Both the position numbers and the translations under genes were made by a program. A stretch of 32,641 bases of DNA from a virus: positions 1 through 32,641 of IMG/VR virus record IMGVR_UViG_3300036859_000306, one strand, 5' to 3'. How positions within the stretch are numbered: position 1 is the stretch's first letter; each line of letters begins with the position of its first letter. The notes under the pieces were generated by a model. The model saw only the letters and a program-made list of their open reading frames with translations, was not told the DNA's origin and made no database searches. Shown here piece after piece: positions 7,544-14,213 of the stretch.

Positions 7544-7701
7544 AGCCCTTTCCCTTTGGGCAGGAGGACCTCCGAACCCAATCTTTGAAGCATCTGTTTC
7601 CATGAAGAGGAAGGATCGAAGAGCCCCTCTCTCGCCAAGCGGGTGTCCCATCTTCTGAGTCCCAAAGTCCCTAGCGGTGGCCCTGGAGTATGTCTGCCCG
7701 T

Positions 7702-7962
7702 TTAGGCCGCCCCCGCTCCCGATCTGTGCCCTTCATGGATTACCTTGCGGTGCATGCTTCGTGCATGCACTTCGAAGCAATCGTTGATATACGGATTGCA
7801 GAGAAATGCGCTGCAAAGGAAGCAGCCGTTCTCGGTCTTGTCGCCACACTCTTTGCAGTACCGGGTTCGCTTTCTCCCTCCTCGCCGTCTCTTCTCAGCG
7901 CGAATCTGCTCTGTCCGTAAGACCTTCATGACTTGCCAGTGTTGCCGAGCTACCTTCGACAT
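7702..7962 (-). CDS. Cysteine-rich basic zinc-ribbon protein
   Basis: 86 residues from ATG 7962 (GGGGGAA lies 11 bases upstream). A basic helix (RAEKRRRGGRKRTR) precedes YCKECGDKTENGCFLCSAFLCNP, a row of six cysteines that can make a zinc ribbon or knuckle. His residues near the C-terminus (HARSMHRKVIHEGH) may add ligands. Likely nucleic-acid binding. The reading frame extends upstream, but the added residues look non-coding. Confidence 0.6.
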   Translation of the reverse strand: MSKVARQHWQVMKVLRTEQIRAEKRRRGGRKRTRYCKECGDKTENGCFLCSAFLCNPYINDCFEVHARSMHRKVIHEGHRSGAGAA

Positions 7963-8018
7963 CCTCAGTCGTTCCCCCTCTGTCGTTGAACGAGGGGGAC
8001 TCAGTGGCGTGTCTGTAT

Positions 8019-8279
8019 TCAAAGGACACCTGTGGTGTAGGGATCGGATGCATACCGGAAACCCTTTTCTGGATGTGGCTCGAACCACCAGCCCGGTCCC
8101 CGGTCGGTGGGCAGCAGCCGTACCTCATCGTCCGTCAATGGGAGCGGGAAGAAACCGCTGCAGTGACAATCACGCCACCAACAGGGCTGCGCGATCGGAA
8201 TGCGATTGTCATCACCTCGTTGTTGGTGACAGACATCGGCGTGGTTACATCGTTCGCAGCGGTCGCTCGACCATTCCAT
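8019..8279 (-). CDS. Cysteine/histidine-rich small protein
   Basis: 86 residues from ATG 8279 (TGATG overlap). The N-terminal half holds CERCNHADVCHQ and CWWRDCHCSG, a pattern suited to one or two metal sites. The C-terminal half is Pro/Gly/Trp-rich (GPGWWFEPHPEKGF). No family recognised. Confidence 0.62.
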   Translation of the reverse strand: MEWSSDRCERCNHADVCHQQRGDDNRIPIAQPCWWRDCHCSGFFPLPLTDDEVRLLPTDRGPGWWFEPHPEKGFRYASDPYTTGVL

Positions 8280-9043
8280 CAGTCGGCACTCACCGTCGGT
8301 TTGACCCAGGCTCCGCACTTCCGGCACGGGAATCGTTCCGCCTTGGCTTCTACATCTAGATCAAGTTGATGCGGAGGACACATTGCATCGGAGGGAGCAG
8401 GCCCTTCCCCTAAGCCCACTCCCCCCGACTGGTTATCCCCGGCGAGTGAGGGGTCTTCCAGCAGTGTGTTCCTGCTTCCCTCACCCTTGGTCGCGTGATC
8501 CCTCATCGCGGCCGGGGACGTTGATTCGGAGTCCACACCTGCTTGTGGAAGGGGGGATTGCTGTTCGCTTGATGTGGACCCCGAAGTCTTGCGTAGCCAG
8601 GCGTAGAAACCCTCGGCCCATACGTACACCTCGTCGCCGCTAGGCCGGAGCGTGACCGCCTGCATCAGTGCGGTCCTTCGGTCCATCCTTTCCTGGATGA
8701 ACTGGTCATGCTCCGGGGGACCAGGGCTGCCGTTGCGAGCGGCACTTCTAGGAGCTACCCGGCCTGAATCCCCCGGAACGAATGGCGCTGGCTGGTACTC
8801 GCCGAATGCCTTGATCTTCCACTTGGTTCCGCCGTGCTTGTTCGTCCCTGATTCCTCAAGGGTGAACTCAATGGGCTTGTTCAGGGCCTCGGTCAACAGG
8901 CCGTGGACTTCGACGGCGGTATCGATGTTCTTCTTCCCGATGTATGCTGTGTCCTTATCGGCGAAGGCCACGTTGATATAGCGCACCTGGCGATCGGTGG
9001 GCTCACCGATGTCCGAAACCCAGGTGATGGTTTTCGAAGTCAA
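8279..9043 (-). CDS. Putative DNA-binding protein with C-terminal zinc ribbon
   Basis: 254 residues from TTG 9043, which overlaps the upstream stop as TTGA; an ATG at 9094 would run into the HNH gene. Residues 1-85 have a beta-rich, conserved look (SKTITWVSDIGEP, VRYINVAFADKD, GTKWKIKAFGEY) that resembles small phage OB-fold or ssDNA-binding proteins, though I cannot prove this. A long Ser/Gly/Pro-rich low-complexity middle follows. The end (EAKAERFPCRKCGAWVKP) is a short CxxC zinc ribbon. Its early-operon place beside HNH and methylase genes fits DNA metabolism. Confidence 0.55.
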   Translation of the reverse strand: MTSKTITWVSDIGEPTDRQVRYINVAFADKDTAYIGKKNIDTAVEVHGLLTEALNKPIEFTLEESGTNKHGGTKWKIKAFGEYQPAPFVPGDSGRVAPRSAARNGSPGPPEHDQFIQERMDRRTALMQAVTLRPSGDEVYVWAEGFYAWLRKTSGSTSSEQQSPLPQAGVDSESTSPAAMRDHATKGEGSRNTLLEDPSLAGDNQSGGVGLGEGPAPSDAMCPPHQLDLDVEAKAERFPCRKCGAWVKPTVSAD

Positions 9044-9411
9044 GCGCCCGTCCCTTTCCAGCGGCGATTCTTGGCAGCGGCATTCGTCTCCCAACGGCCC
9101 GTGTCAAGGAACCGCCGAATTTGGTTGCGCCATCGCTTCATCTCGGCGCCGCGGCGCCCGTTCTCCGCATTGCTGCAGATATCTAGGTGGTCGGGGTTGA
9201 TACACCAGCGGTTCTCACACAGATGATCCAGTGCCTCGCGCCGCGACAGCAGCCGACCGAGAGAGTTCTCTTTCATCATCCGGTGCACCAGGCGCGGACC
9301 GTAGGTGGCATAGCCGTTGTCGTTGCGACGCCCATCCCATGCCCAGCAACCGGCCGAACGCTTGATTCGTTCGGCGGGCAGGTCTACGAGGGTGATGGTC
9401 TTGGTAGTCAA
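9040..9411 (-). CDS. HNH homing-type endonuclease
   Basis: 123 residues from TTG 9411, overlapping the preceding stop (TTGA). The core LDHLCENRWCINPDHLDI carries the H, C and N/H residues of the HNH_3 subfamily, preceded by GCWAWDGRRNDNGYA, the usual leading strand, and followed by NAENGRRG. Such proteins nick or cut DNA using one metal ion, and are often free-standing homing enzymes. The N-terminal peptide LTTKTIT closely matches that of the downstream gene (LTSKTIT), which suggests insertion next to, or copying of, that start region. Confidence 0.88.
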   Translation of the reverse strand: MTTKTITLVDLPAERIKRSAGCWAWDGRRNDNGYATYGPRLVHRMMKENSLGRLLSRREALDHLCENRWCINPDHLDICSNAENGRRGAEMKRWRNQIRRFLDTGRWETNAAAKNRRWKGTGA

Positions 9412-9614
9412 TGGATGTGACCGCTCTTGGTGACGGTCCAGACGAGCCCCTGTACGCGGTCCTCTACCACGAAGTCCTCGCCACGCTTGCCAGCGAGCCA
9501 TCCGGCAGTCGCGAAGGCTGTACGATCGCTATAGCGGCGACAAAGGCAGTTAGTAATCCGCCCCTCCCGATGCCACTCCCACTTCTTGGGGTGCCAGATT
9601 CGATACAAGGTCAT
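9408..9614 (-). CDS. Hypothetical small protein
   Basis: 68 residues. ATGA overlap upstream and TTGA overlap downstream. It opens MTLYRIWHPKKWEWHREGRI and then has a cysteine pair (CLCRRYSDR) and a Gly/Lys-rich end. The general layout, short basic-aromatic strands, resembles the gene at 10430-10272. Function unknown. Confidence 0.65.
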   Translation of the reverse strand: MTLYRIWHPKKWEWHREGRITNCLCRRYSDRTAFATAGWLAGKRGEDFVVEDRVQGLVWTVTKSGHIH

Positions 9615-9964
9615 CGGCTCGCCCCTTCATGCCGGCGGGGGAGCACACCAACCGCATACATCAGCCGCTTCCACCCGCGTTCGCAGTGATCGCAGGGGCA
9701 ATCGATGTCATGGCCCCCGGGTGTGTAGTGCCCCTCCCGTACCTTCATCGCTGCCAGCCTGTCCTTGGTCTCGTTCCAGGTGGCGAATGTGCGTCCCGCT
9801 GCCACCCTCGCCGTTAGCAAGCTGCAAAGTTTCTCCTCATCGGTGAGCATCATGTTGCGGGTGTTCTCGTCCCAGAGTCCTCGCTCCACCTTGCGTCCCT
9901 GCTCTAGCAGGACGGTCTCATCCACTCGCTGGATGGTTCGGTGAAGGATCTGGTCGGACCTCAT
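9611..9964 (-). CDS. Hypothetical protein with CPCDHC motif
   Basis: 117 residues. ATGA overlaps on both sides. The first two thirds are helical and charged (LLEQGRKVERGLWDENTRNMML, shown in part), then a HDIDCPCDHCERGWK motif suggests a single metal-binding knuckle near the end. No known family. Confidence 0.65.
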   Translation of the reverse strand: MRSDQILHRTIQRVDETVLLEQGRKVERGLWDENTRNMMLTDEEKLCSLLTARVAAGRTFATWNETKDRLAAMKVREGHYTPGGHDIDCPCDHCERGWKRLMYAVGVLPRRHEGASR

Positions 9965-10275
9965 GCCCTGCCTCGGGCTTTGGCGATGGCGGCGCGGGCA
10001 TTCGGCAACTCAATCTCGCTGATGGTGCAGCGTTTCGCCTGATGCGTGATGCACCACACCGCGACATGTGGGTTGTCCTGGTCGCATTCGTATGTCTCTT
10101 CGACCAGGTTCTCCAACGCCGCCAGCAGGTCCGGGGCGGCGGCGATGAGGCGGGCTTCGGCTTCGCGGATGTAATCAAGCCCTTCGACGGGATGGATGTT
10201 GAACAGCCGGGTCCCATCATCATCACGCTCATCGGCCTCGTGCAGCGTCCATGGTCCTGGCGTGTGGTCACTCAT
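9961..10275 (-). CDS. Conserved phage protein of the HTPGPWT type
   Basis: 104 residues. It begins MSDHTPGPWTLHEADE and carries REAEARLIAAAPDLLAALENL, both hallmarks of a very common small phage protein whose function is not known to me. A cysteine pair lies near 75-83. ATGA overlaps on both sides. Confidence in the gene is high, in any role low. Confidence 0.85.
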   Translation of the reverse strand: MSDHTPGPWTLHEADERDDDGTRLFNIHPVEGLDYIREAEARLIAAAPDLLAALENLVEETYECDQDNPHVAVWCITHQAKRCTISEIELPNARAAIAKARGRA

Positions 10276-10430
10276 CGCCGGTCCTCATCGACTGGGAGGA
10301 TGACCGTCTCGGCCTTCGGGATATAACGCCGAATCCAGCGGCGGGCGGTGTCACGATCCGGGAATGGCCGTACCGTGTACGGTTCCAGAGCACCGGTATT
10401 ATCTGACCGAACCCACACGTTCCAACTCAT
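10272..10430 (-). CDS. Hypothetical small protein
   Basis: 52 residues from ATG 10430, where the stop of the upstream miniprotein overlaps (ATGA). It starts MSWNVWVRSDN and contains PFPDRDTARRWIRRYIPK, with a strand-helix-strand look. A larger in-frame ORF upstream is unlikely to be used. Unknown function. Confidence 0.62.
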   Translation of the reverse strand: MSWNVWVRSDNTGALEPYTVRPFPDRDTARRWIRRYIPKAETVILPVDEDRR

Positions 10431-10528
10431 CGGTGGTCCCACCAGAACGGACCAAGAGCCAGGGAGATGAGGAGACCGAGGAACAGCCAGGCTCCGAGCC
10501 ACCACAGGATCGTGAGTGCGATGTTCAT
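10427..10528 (-). CDS. 33-residue single-pass membrane miniprotein
   Basis: The frame MNIALTILWWLGAW...PFWWDHR spans exactly one transmembrane segment of about 22 residues, rich in Leu and Trp. Its start overlaps the upstream stop (ATGA) and its stop overlaps the next start, which supports translation. Role unknown; small membrane proteins in early operons often disturb host membranes or block other phages. Confidence 0.55.
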   Translation of the reverse strand: MNIALTILWWLGAWLFLGLLISLALGPFWWDHR

Positions 10529-11025
10529 GGGTAGGTCTCCCAGGCTTTCTCGAACTCCCGCATTCGCTGCTCATAAACGGCCTGAATCCGGTCTAGGTCG
10601 TCGGAGTCGTATTGGCCCGGTTCGAGAGCCACCGCGATTCGGTTGGCCTCCCGTTTCTCCTTGGGACTAACGCGGGGGACGTCTCCCCACATCTGCTCAG
10701 CTAGGCCAGTCAGGAATTCGGCCGTGGCATGGGCGCGTTGGTCTTCTTCATCGCACCGACAGGCATACCGAGCCACCAGGGTTTCGTACTGCTCACCCGT
10801 GAGGCACTTGATCCTGTCGTGGAACAGGCCGGCATCGGTGTACAGGCGCTCCACATGCGGGACCCACCCACCGCAAGTAATACAAGCCCAGGGAAGACGG
10901 TCGTGGGCGGGGGGAGGAATGGACGCCGGGAGGGTGGCCATCCCCTCGACCCCCGCCACACGGTCAAATCCGCCCGCGGTAGTTCCGGGCGGAGGATTCT
11001 CATCTCGTACATTCCCGGCATCCAT
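10525..11025 (-). CDS. First early gene: zinc-binding protein
   Basis: 166 residues if started at ATG 11025, which would be nearly leaderless from the promoter at 11033-11061; ATG 10941 is the alternative. The N-terminus is Pro/Gly-rich. The core has WACITCGGWVPH and, further on, KCLTGEQYETLVARYACRC, giving several cysteines that can hold zinc. The C-terminal half is helical and charged. It heads the early operon, opposite the XRE gene, a usual place for a regulator or host-takeover protein. No named family. Confidence 0.65.
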   Translation of the reverse strand: MDAGNVRDENPPPGTTAGGFDRVAGVEGMATLPASIPPPAHDRLPWACITCGGWVPHVERLYTDAGLFHDRIKCLTGEQYETLVARYACRCDEEDQRAHATAEFLTGLAEQMWGDVPRVSPKEKREANRIAVALEPGQYDSDDLDRIQAVYEQRMREFEKAWETYP

Positions 11026-11032
11026 CCCGCGC

Positions 11033-11061
11033 ATCATGCACCCAGAACCCGGTGGTGTCAA
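11033..11061 (-). promoter_or_regulatory. Early leftward promoter
   Basis: On the minus strand, TTGACA (11061-11056) is followed after 17 bases by CATGAT (11038-11033). This is a near-consensus sigma70-type promoter. A second CTTGACAC copy lies 18 bases upstream (11080-11073), which could be a tandem operator half-site. Confidence 0.65.
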
Positions 11062-11123
11062 GTCGCCACCCCGTGTCAAGCACGAAGTATGTTGCGGGGC
11101 AAGGGTGAGTCAAAGATTAGAAT

Positions 11124-11152
11124 TTGACAGGGAGTGTGAGATGGGGTAGGAA
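11124..11152 (+). promoter_or_regulatory. Promoter of the XRE regulator gene
   Basis: TTGACA (11124-11129), a 17-base spacer, then TAGGAA (11147-11152) on the plus strand. It lies 40 bases before the start codon and points away from the early promoter, giving a two-promoter switch region. Confidence 0.7.
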
Positions 11153-11155
11153 TAC

Positions 11156-11173
11156 GTACGTCAAAGAACGTAC
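11156..11173. promoter_or_regulatory. Inverted repeat, candidate operator
   Basis: GTACGT (11156-11161) and ACGTAC (11168-11173) form a perfect 6+6 dyad with a 6-base spacer. It lies at the expected transcription start of the XRE gene, where a bound repressor would autoregulate. Confidence 0.55.
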
Positions 11174-11191
11174 AGCCGGGAGGGCAGGACG

Positions 11192-11545
11192 ATGACCCAG
11201 CGGGCGCAAGCCAAGCCCAAATCAGAGATCGACGAGGAGTTTAGGTTGTGGCTCCGGGCTGCTGCCTCTCGACGGGGTATGACACAGGCCGATGTGGCCT
11301 GGGCCTTTCCTTTTCAAGTTCACCCCAAAACTGTCTCGACGTGGTTTTCGGGTCACGCCAGGCCCAGCTACCATCAGTTCGTGGGCCTTTGCGTGGTCTT
11401 GGATGAGCTACCACCCGTTCTGCAAGGGCTTTGCCACCCCGAACCTTCCGAACGAAGTGGATCGGGAATGGGGCCAGGCGCCGGCACGTTTGGCATCGCA
11501 GATGGTCCGGGATTTCGGCCCACACCGCTGCGGTTCCAAGACTGA
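11192..11545 (+). CDS. XRE-type helix-turn-helix regulator
   Basis: 117 residues on the plus strand, one of only two plus-strand genes in the window. A good ribosome site (GGGAGG, 9 bases) precedes the ATG. Residues 16-72 contain RGMTQADVAWAF and HPKTVSTWFSGHARPS, the two helices and the turn of an XRE domain. The C-terminal 40 residues are Gly/Pro-rich and may be poorly folded. It probably represses the divergent early promoter and its own gene through the 11156-11173 dyad or the tandem TTGACAC copies. No integrase is seen, so a lysogeny role cannot be shown. Confidence 0.8.
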   Translation: MTQRAQAKPKSEIDEEFRLWLRAAASRRGMTQADVAWAFPFQVHPKTVSTWFSGHARPSYHQFVGLCVVLDELPPVLQGLCHPEPSERSGSGMGPGAGTFGIADGPGFRPTPLRFQD

Positions 11546-11633
11546 GGCTCCCCGGTGGTAGCCCACACCAGGCGAACCCGTGCTCATCCGGGATATGATG
11601 CTGTGTTCCCCCCTGCGACCTAAAAGCCCGCAT
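11241..11633 (-). CDS. Possible zinc-binding protein antisense to the XRE gene
   Basis: 130 codons on the minus strand. The first 50 residues (DEHGFAWCGLPPG, HLRCQTCRRLAPFP) look like the small CG...CxxC proteins common in actinobacterial phages, and lie mostly outside the XRE-domain coding part. The later part is antisense to the XRE domain and looks like a passive overlap. The ATG has a purine-rich run almost touching it. Either a true gene with a long overlap or a chance frame. Confidence 0.38.
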   Translation of the reverse strand: MRAFRSQGGTQHHIPDEHGFAWCGLPPGSLSLGTAAVWAEIPDHLRCQTCRRLAPFPIHFVRKVRGGKALAERVVAHPRPRKGPRTDGSWAWRDPKTTSRQFWGELEKERPRPHRPVSYPVERQQPGATT

Positions 11634-11732
11634 TCTCCCCCATCGGCAGTATTCCCCGGTACCTGGACCCAGGGCAAGCCTGAAAATCGCTTAGCGTGGC
11701 TTAGGATGGCTAGAACAGGTGTTCGAGTGTGC

Positions 11733-12299
11733 CTATGGGGACCACATGCGCGGCGGGTGGAGCCAGTCACGTTTCAATAGCTCCCTGCGAACCTGAATGT
11801 GCTGTCGGACATCAGCGGTGACCCGCTTACGGGTAAGCGCGATCCCCGCAGGCGTCAATCTATTCGCTTCTCTCCAAGCCGCCTGTGACATGCCGGCCTT
11901 TGGGGCTCGGACCCCGAGCATGTTCGCCAGAGACTCCTGGCTTCCTGAAACGCCGCCCCTTCGCTTCAAATCCCGATAAGTATCAGAGACCAAGATGGGG
12001 GGCAGCGGACTAAGCCCTTCCTCCAGCAGCGCCCCGTTCAGGATGCGTAGGTCGTGGCGGATGATGTTATGGCCGGTCACCATGTCCGCCTGGACGAAGG
12101 CAGCGAGGAAGCCCAGCAACATGGTGCGGAAGGGGACCTCACCCAGACACAGGGCGGTAGGTGGTCCCTTGTCTCCGATGAACTTCCAACCGATAGCCGT
12201 GATTTCAGAAGTGGTGAAATCCTGACCTAGATAGGAGAGGGGTCTGTTTTCCAAATCCCAGTCAAGCGTGAGGGGTGGGGTGACCTTGAAGGCCACCAT
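11733..12299 (-). CDS. DnaQ-like 3'-5' exonuclease
   Basis: 188 residues, ATG directly after the upstream TAG. Exo I is seen as LDWDLEN (D15, E17), Exo II as TGHNIIRHDLRIL (N78, D83), and Exo III probably as VTADVRQH (D163). These are the metal-binding residues of the RNase-H-fold exonucleases. It lacks any polymerase domain, so it is a stand-alone proofreading or end-processing nuclease, perhaps helping the host polymerase or recombination. It ends the leftward run before the XRE gene. Confidence 0.8.
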   Translation of the reverse strand: MVAFKVTPPLTLDWDLENRPLSYLGQDFTTSEITAIGWKFIGDKGPPTALCLGEVPFRTMLLGFLAAFVQADMVTGHNIIRHDLRILNGALLEEGLSPLPPILVSDTYRDLKRRGGVSGSQESLANMLGVRAPKAGMSQAAWREANRLTPAGIALTRKRVTADVRQHIQVRRELLKRDWLHPPRMWSP

Positions 12300-12500
12300 C
12301 TATTCGTCCTCCAGCACGCTCCGGATGTCTAGCTCGTACGCTTTACCAGCCTGAATCGCCGCATCAAACGCTCTCTCGAATGCTGGCAGCTTCTCGTTGA
12401 TCTCTTCATCCGCAGCCAGCGAGTGCTTGAGACGGATGTTCGTTCGTAACGCCTTGAGTAGCTGGGCACGCTGGAGCTCGATGTCCCCGAGGCGTTTCAT
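12300..12500 (-). CDS. Small helical protein
   Basis: 66 residues from ATG 12500, ATGA overlap with the previous gene. The sequence is a helical, charged chain (GDIELQRAQLLKALRTNIRL). It directly precedes the exonuclease, with stop and start abutting. Unknown function. Confidence 0.62.
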   Translation of the reverse strand: MKRLGDIELQRAQLLKALRTNIRLKHSLAADEEINEKLPAFERAFDAAIQAGKAYELDIRSVLEDE

Positions 12501-12682
12501 CTGGTTTCCTCGAAACGCTTGAAGATCATGTTGAGCACTCCGTCGGTGTCGGAGACGACCTTCACCCGGACGGGCTCGGACCACTCACCGAGCTCGGCGA
12601 GGAGTTCGGTTGATACTCGGAGCCATCTCTCTGACGGCATCTCGAGGGTGACTCTCGCCCACGGCACATCAGAACTAGGCAT
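12497..12682 (-). CDS. Hypothetical small protein
   Basis: 61 residues. Strand-helix-strand look: WARVTLEMP, LLAELGEWSEPVRVKVVSD, and an end of MIFKRFEETR. It overlaps the genes on both sides by a few bases. No family recognised. Confidence 0.6.
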   Translation of the reverse strand: MPSSDVPWARVTLEMPSERWLRVSTELLAELGEWSEPVRVKVVSDTDGVLNMIFKRFEETR

Positions 12683-12866
12683 CGCGTCCCCTCCGCCTCG
12701 CCTCGTATCGCACCTGCGTGAGCATCCCGGCAGCCGTGGTACGGAAACGTCGATGACGCGCTAGTTCATCAGCGCGTGTGCGTGGGCAAAGGTTGGCCCG
12801 CTTCCGGTTGTTGTGGTTCTCGGTGCAAGCCTTGTGGCTGCATCTCATCTGGATGCAGTGTTTCAA
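12675..12866 (-). CDS. Basic His/Cys-rich small protein
   Basis: 63 residues read from TTG 12866; the next ATG is at codon 7. The N-terminal part has cysteines and histidines (HCIQMRCSHKACTENH, ANLCPRTRAD) suited to a zinc site, and the rest is strongly basic (HRRFR, EARRRGRDA). Likely nucleic acid binding. First gene after the intergenic gap with dyads at 12890-13011. Confidence 0.52.
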   Translation of the reverse strand: MKHCIQMRCSHKACTENHNNRKRANLCPRTRADELARHRRFRTTAAGMLTQVRYEARRRGRDA

Positions 12867-12889
12867 CTGAGTCCAGGGCGGATTATTGA

Positions 12890-12907
12890 CGGCTAGTGAG
12901 GTAGCCG
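12890..12907. promoter_or_regulatory. Dyad upstream of the exonuclease gene cluster
   Basis: CGGCTA (12890-12895) and TAGCCG (12902-12907) with a 6-base spacer, 23 bases upstream of the start of the small basic protein. It may be a hairpin in the leader or a protein site. Confidence 0.35.
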
Positions 12908-12999
12908 ATGGCTCGCAGGAGTACGGGAACGCTATCCTTGAAGTGGCCCAGGCCGAAATTGCATTGAGGACACAGAGAGGTCTAGTCTAGTGGAGGACT

Positions 13000-13011
13000 C
13001 GGACATGTCCG
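13000..13011. promoter_or_regulatory. Perfect 12-bp palindrome, candidate operator
   Basis: CGGACATGTCCG reads the same on both strands. It stands in the 165-base gap (12867-13031), the longest gene-free stretch of this part of the map, which holds no other supported gene. A dimeric repressor site is the simplest idea. Confidence 0.4.
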
Positions 13012-13031
13012 TACAGCGCAGGCGTCTAGGG

Positions 13032-13586
13032 CTAAACCTGCTGGTAGTATGCCCTCACTGAGTCGATTTCGTGTTGGTTGGGCACCATACCTCCGCTCAT
13101 GATGCCGTTGCTCCCGTGCTCAAGCCCGAGGCAGTGTCCAACCTCGTGGCAGATGGTGCGGTCCCATGAATAGATCGCAGCCCCAGCCGCCTCGGAAGCG
13201 CGAAGTCGCTCCAGGTGGAAGTACGCCGCCGACCCCTTCGAGTACCAGGGCATCGCCCAAGCCATCGGCCACCACTTCGGGGCGGGTGGGCTATAGATCG
13301 ACCGCACGAGGGTGATGATCCTGGGCTTGATGAAGCCGACAACCTCGCTCGACACGCCACCACCCGGCGTATAGTCAGGTTCCCCGATCCCCGTAAACGT
13401 CTTAGGCCCCACTTCCAGCACATCGAACGCGAGCCCCGCCTGCTCCCACAGCGCGAAGGCAGCATCCCGGTTCCGCCTCCACCACTTCGCCTTGAGCCGC
13501 CGGAGTGACGCGGCCACGCCGTCCTCGACGATGATTGTCGGCACGGTTGGGTAGACGGGGGAATAAAGATTATCGGGGCCATGCAT
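13032..13586 (-). CDS. Matrixin-like zinc metalloprotease
   Basis: 184 residues from ATG 13586 (13607 and 13712 are alternatives that lie deeper in the upstream gene). HEVGHCLGLEH is the HExxHxxGxxH zinc site of metzincins, and GIMSGGM 5-10 residues later supplies the Met-turn. The preceding WDRTI and strand-rich N-terminus fit the matrixin fold, with a Trp/Pro-rich insert before it. No signal peptide or propeptide is seen. Metzincins are uncommon in phages; targets may be host proteins or virion proteins. It lies between the DUF5664-like gene and the replication genes. Confidence 0.82.
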   Translation of the reverse strand: MHGPDNLYSPVYPTVPTIIVEDGVAASLRRLKAKWWRRNRDAAFALWEQAGLAFDVLEVGPKTFTGIGEPDYTPGGGVSSEVVGFIKPRIITLVRSIYSPPAPKWWPMAWAMPWYSKGSAAYFHLERLRASEAAGAAIYSWDRTICHEVGHCLGLEHGSNGIMSGGMVPNQHEIDSVRAYYQQV

Positions 13587-13878
13587 CAGAGCGCCGTTCC
13601 TGCGCATGACGTAAGGCCAACTCCACGCCCTCGGGCTGGGTCTCCTGAAACGCCAGAGCCAGGGCTCGCCACGCCACGTGCACAAGGGGGTGGGCACCTG
13701 AATCTTCATCAACGAGCTCGCCCCGATCCCAGCGGTGGAGGTGGCGGAGCATGGCCTCTTCGTGGTCGGTGTCTATCTTCCAGAAGGGCTTGCCGTCTCG
13801 CCGCTTGAGTTGTCCATCCCCCGTGGGGGCCTGGAGCATCTTGGTGAACTCGTGCAGAATCTCTTCGGGCTCGGTCAC
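13570..13878 (-). CDS. DUF5664/dATP-dGTP diphosphohydrolase-like protein, short
   Basis: 102 residues, GTG start overlapping the upstream stop. AMLRHLHRWDRGELVDEDSG (first part of a block) and PLVHVAWRALALA match the conserved RHL-W-GE-D-SG and HxAW segments of a phage family annotated as dATP/dGTP diphosphohydrolase. The usual N-terminal KY/NW helix seems missing or diverged, so activity is uncertain. If active it would limit dNTPs or select modified nucleotides. Confidence 0.6.
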   Translation of the reverse strand: MTEPEEILHEFTKMLQAPTGDGQLKRRDGKPFWKIDTDHEEAMLRHLHRWDRGELVDEDSGAHPLVHVAWRALALAFQETQPEGVELALRHAQERRSDAWPR

Positions 13879-14012
13879 CGAGGCACCCAGTCCTCACCCA
13901 GGAAGTAGCCACACCGCCAACACCAGCTGTCAATCGCGGACAGCTTTGGATAGCCACACTCGGGACAGTGCAGGCCGATGTCCCGTAGTTCGCGGATGCC
14001 CTTCTCGTTCAC
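13875..14012 (-). CDS. 45-residue zinc-ribbon miniprotein
   Basis: GTG at 14012 overlaps the preceding stop and the stop overlaps the next GTG. It carries HCPECGYPKLS and WCWRCGYFLG, two CxxC pairs 13 residues apart, the pattern of a small zinc ribbon. Role unknown, perhaps nucleic acid or protein binding. Confidence 0.65.
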   Translation of the reverse strand: MNEKGIRELRDIGLHCPECGYPKLSAIDSWCWRCGYFLGEDWVPR

Positions 14013-14203
14013 TTGAGTAGGGTGACGGCGAAGGCGACGGCGGTACGCAGGCCCATGTAAAGAGCGGCGACTATGAGGGCCTTCGCTTCATCCCAGTTCT
14101 TCGGTAGTTCCTGGCTAAGGAGATAGCCCGAGGCCGCGGCCACGCCAGCCAGAAGGATGTCTCGAACGGTTGCGGACAATGCCGAAAGGATCTTATCCAG
14201 CAT
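14009..14203 (-). CDS. Small two-segment membrane protein, holin candidate
   Basis: 64 residues from ATG 14203 with AAGGAGAAGGC just upstream. Two hydrophobic segments (VRDILLAGVAAASGYLL and LIVAALYMGLRTAVAFAVTLL) with a short charged link (SQELPKNWDEAK). Size and topology fit class II holins. Other holin candidates exist at 15901-15440 and 15447-15190, so its role is not settled. Confidence 0.6.
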   Translation of the reverse strand: MLDKILSALSATVRDILLAGVAAASGYLLSQELPKNWDEAKALIVAALYMGLRTAVAFAVTLLK

Positions 14204-14213
14204 GCCTTCTCCT

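Noticed and set aside
7544-7701. Extra gene in the gap before the small basic protein
   Set aside because: Frames here lack ribosome sites and have low-complexity composition; left as an untranslated stretch or an N-terminal extension.
11546-11732. Terminator between the exonuclease and XRE genes
   Set aside because: No stable stem followed by a T-run could be found on either strand.
12950-13031. Possible tRNA near the 12-bp palindrome
   Set aside because: I could not find a T-loop GTTCRANNC with matching acceptor arms; only the palindrome stands out.
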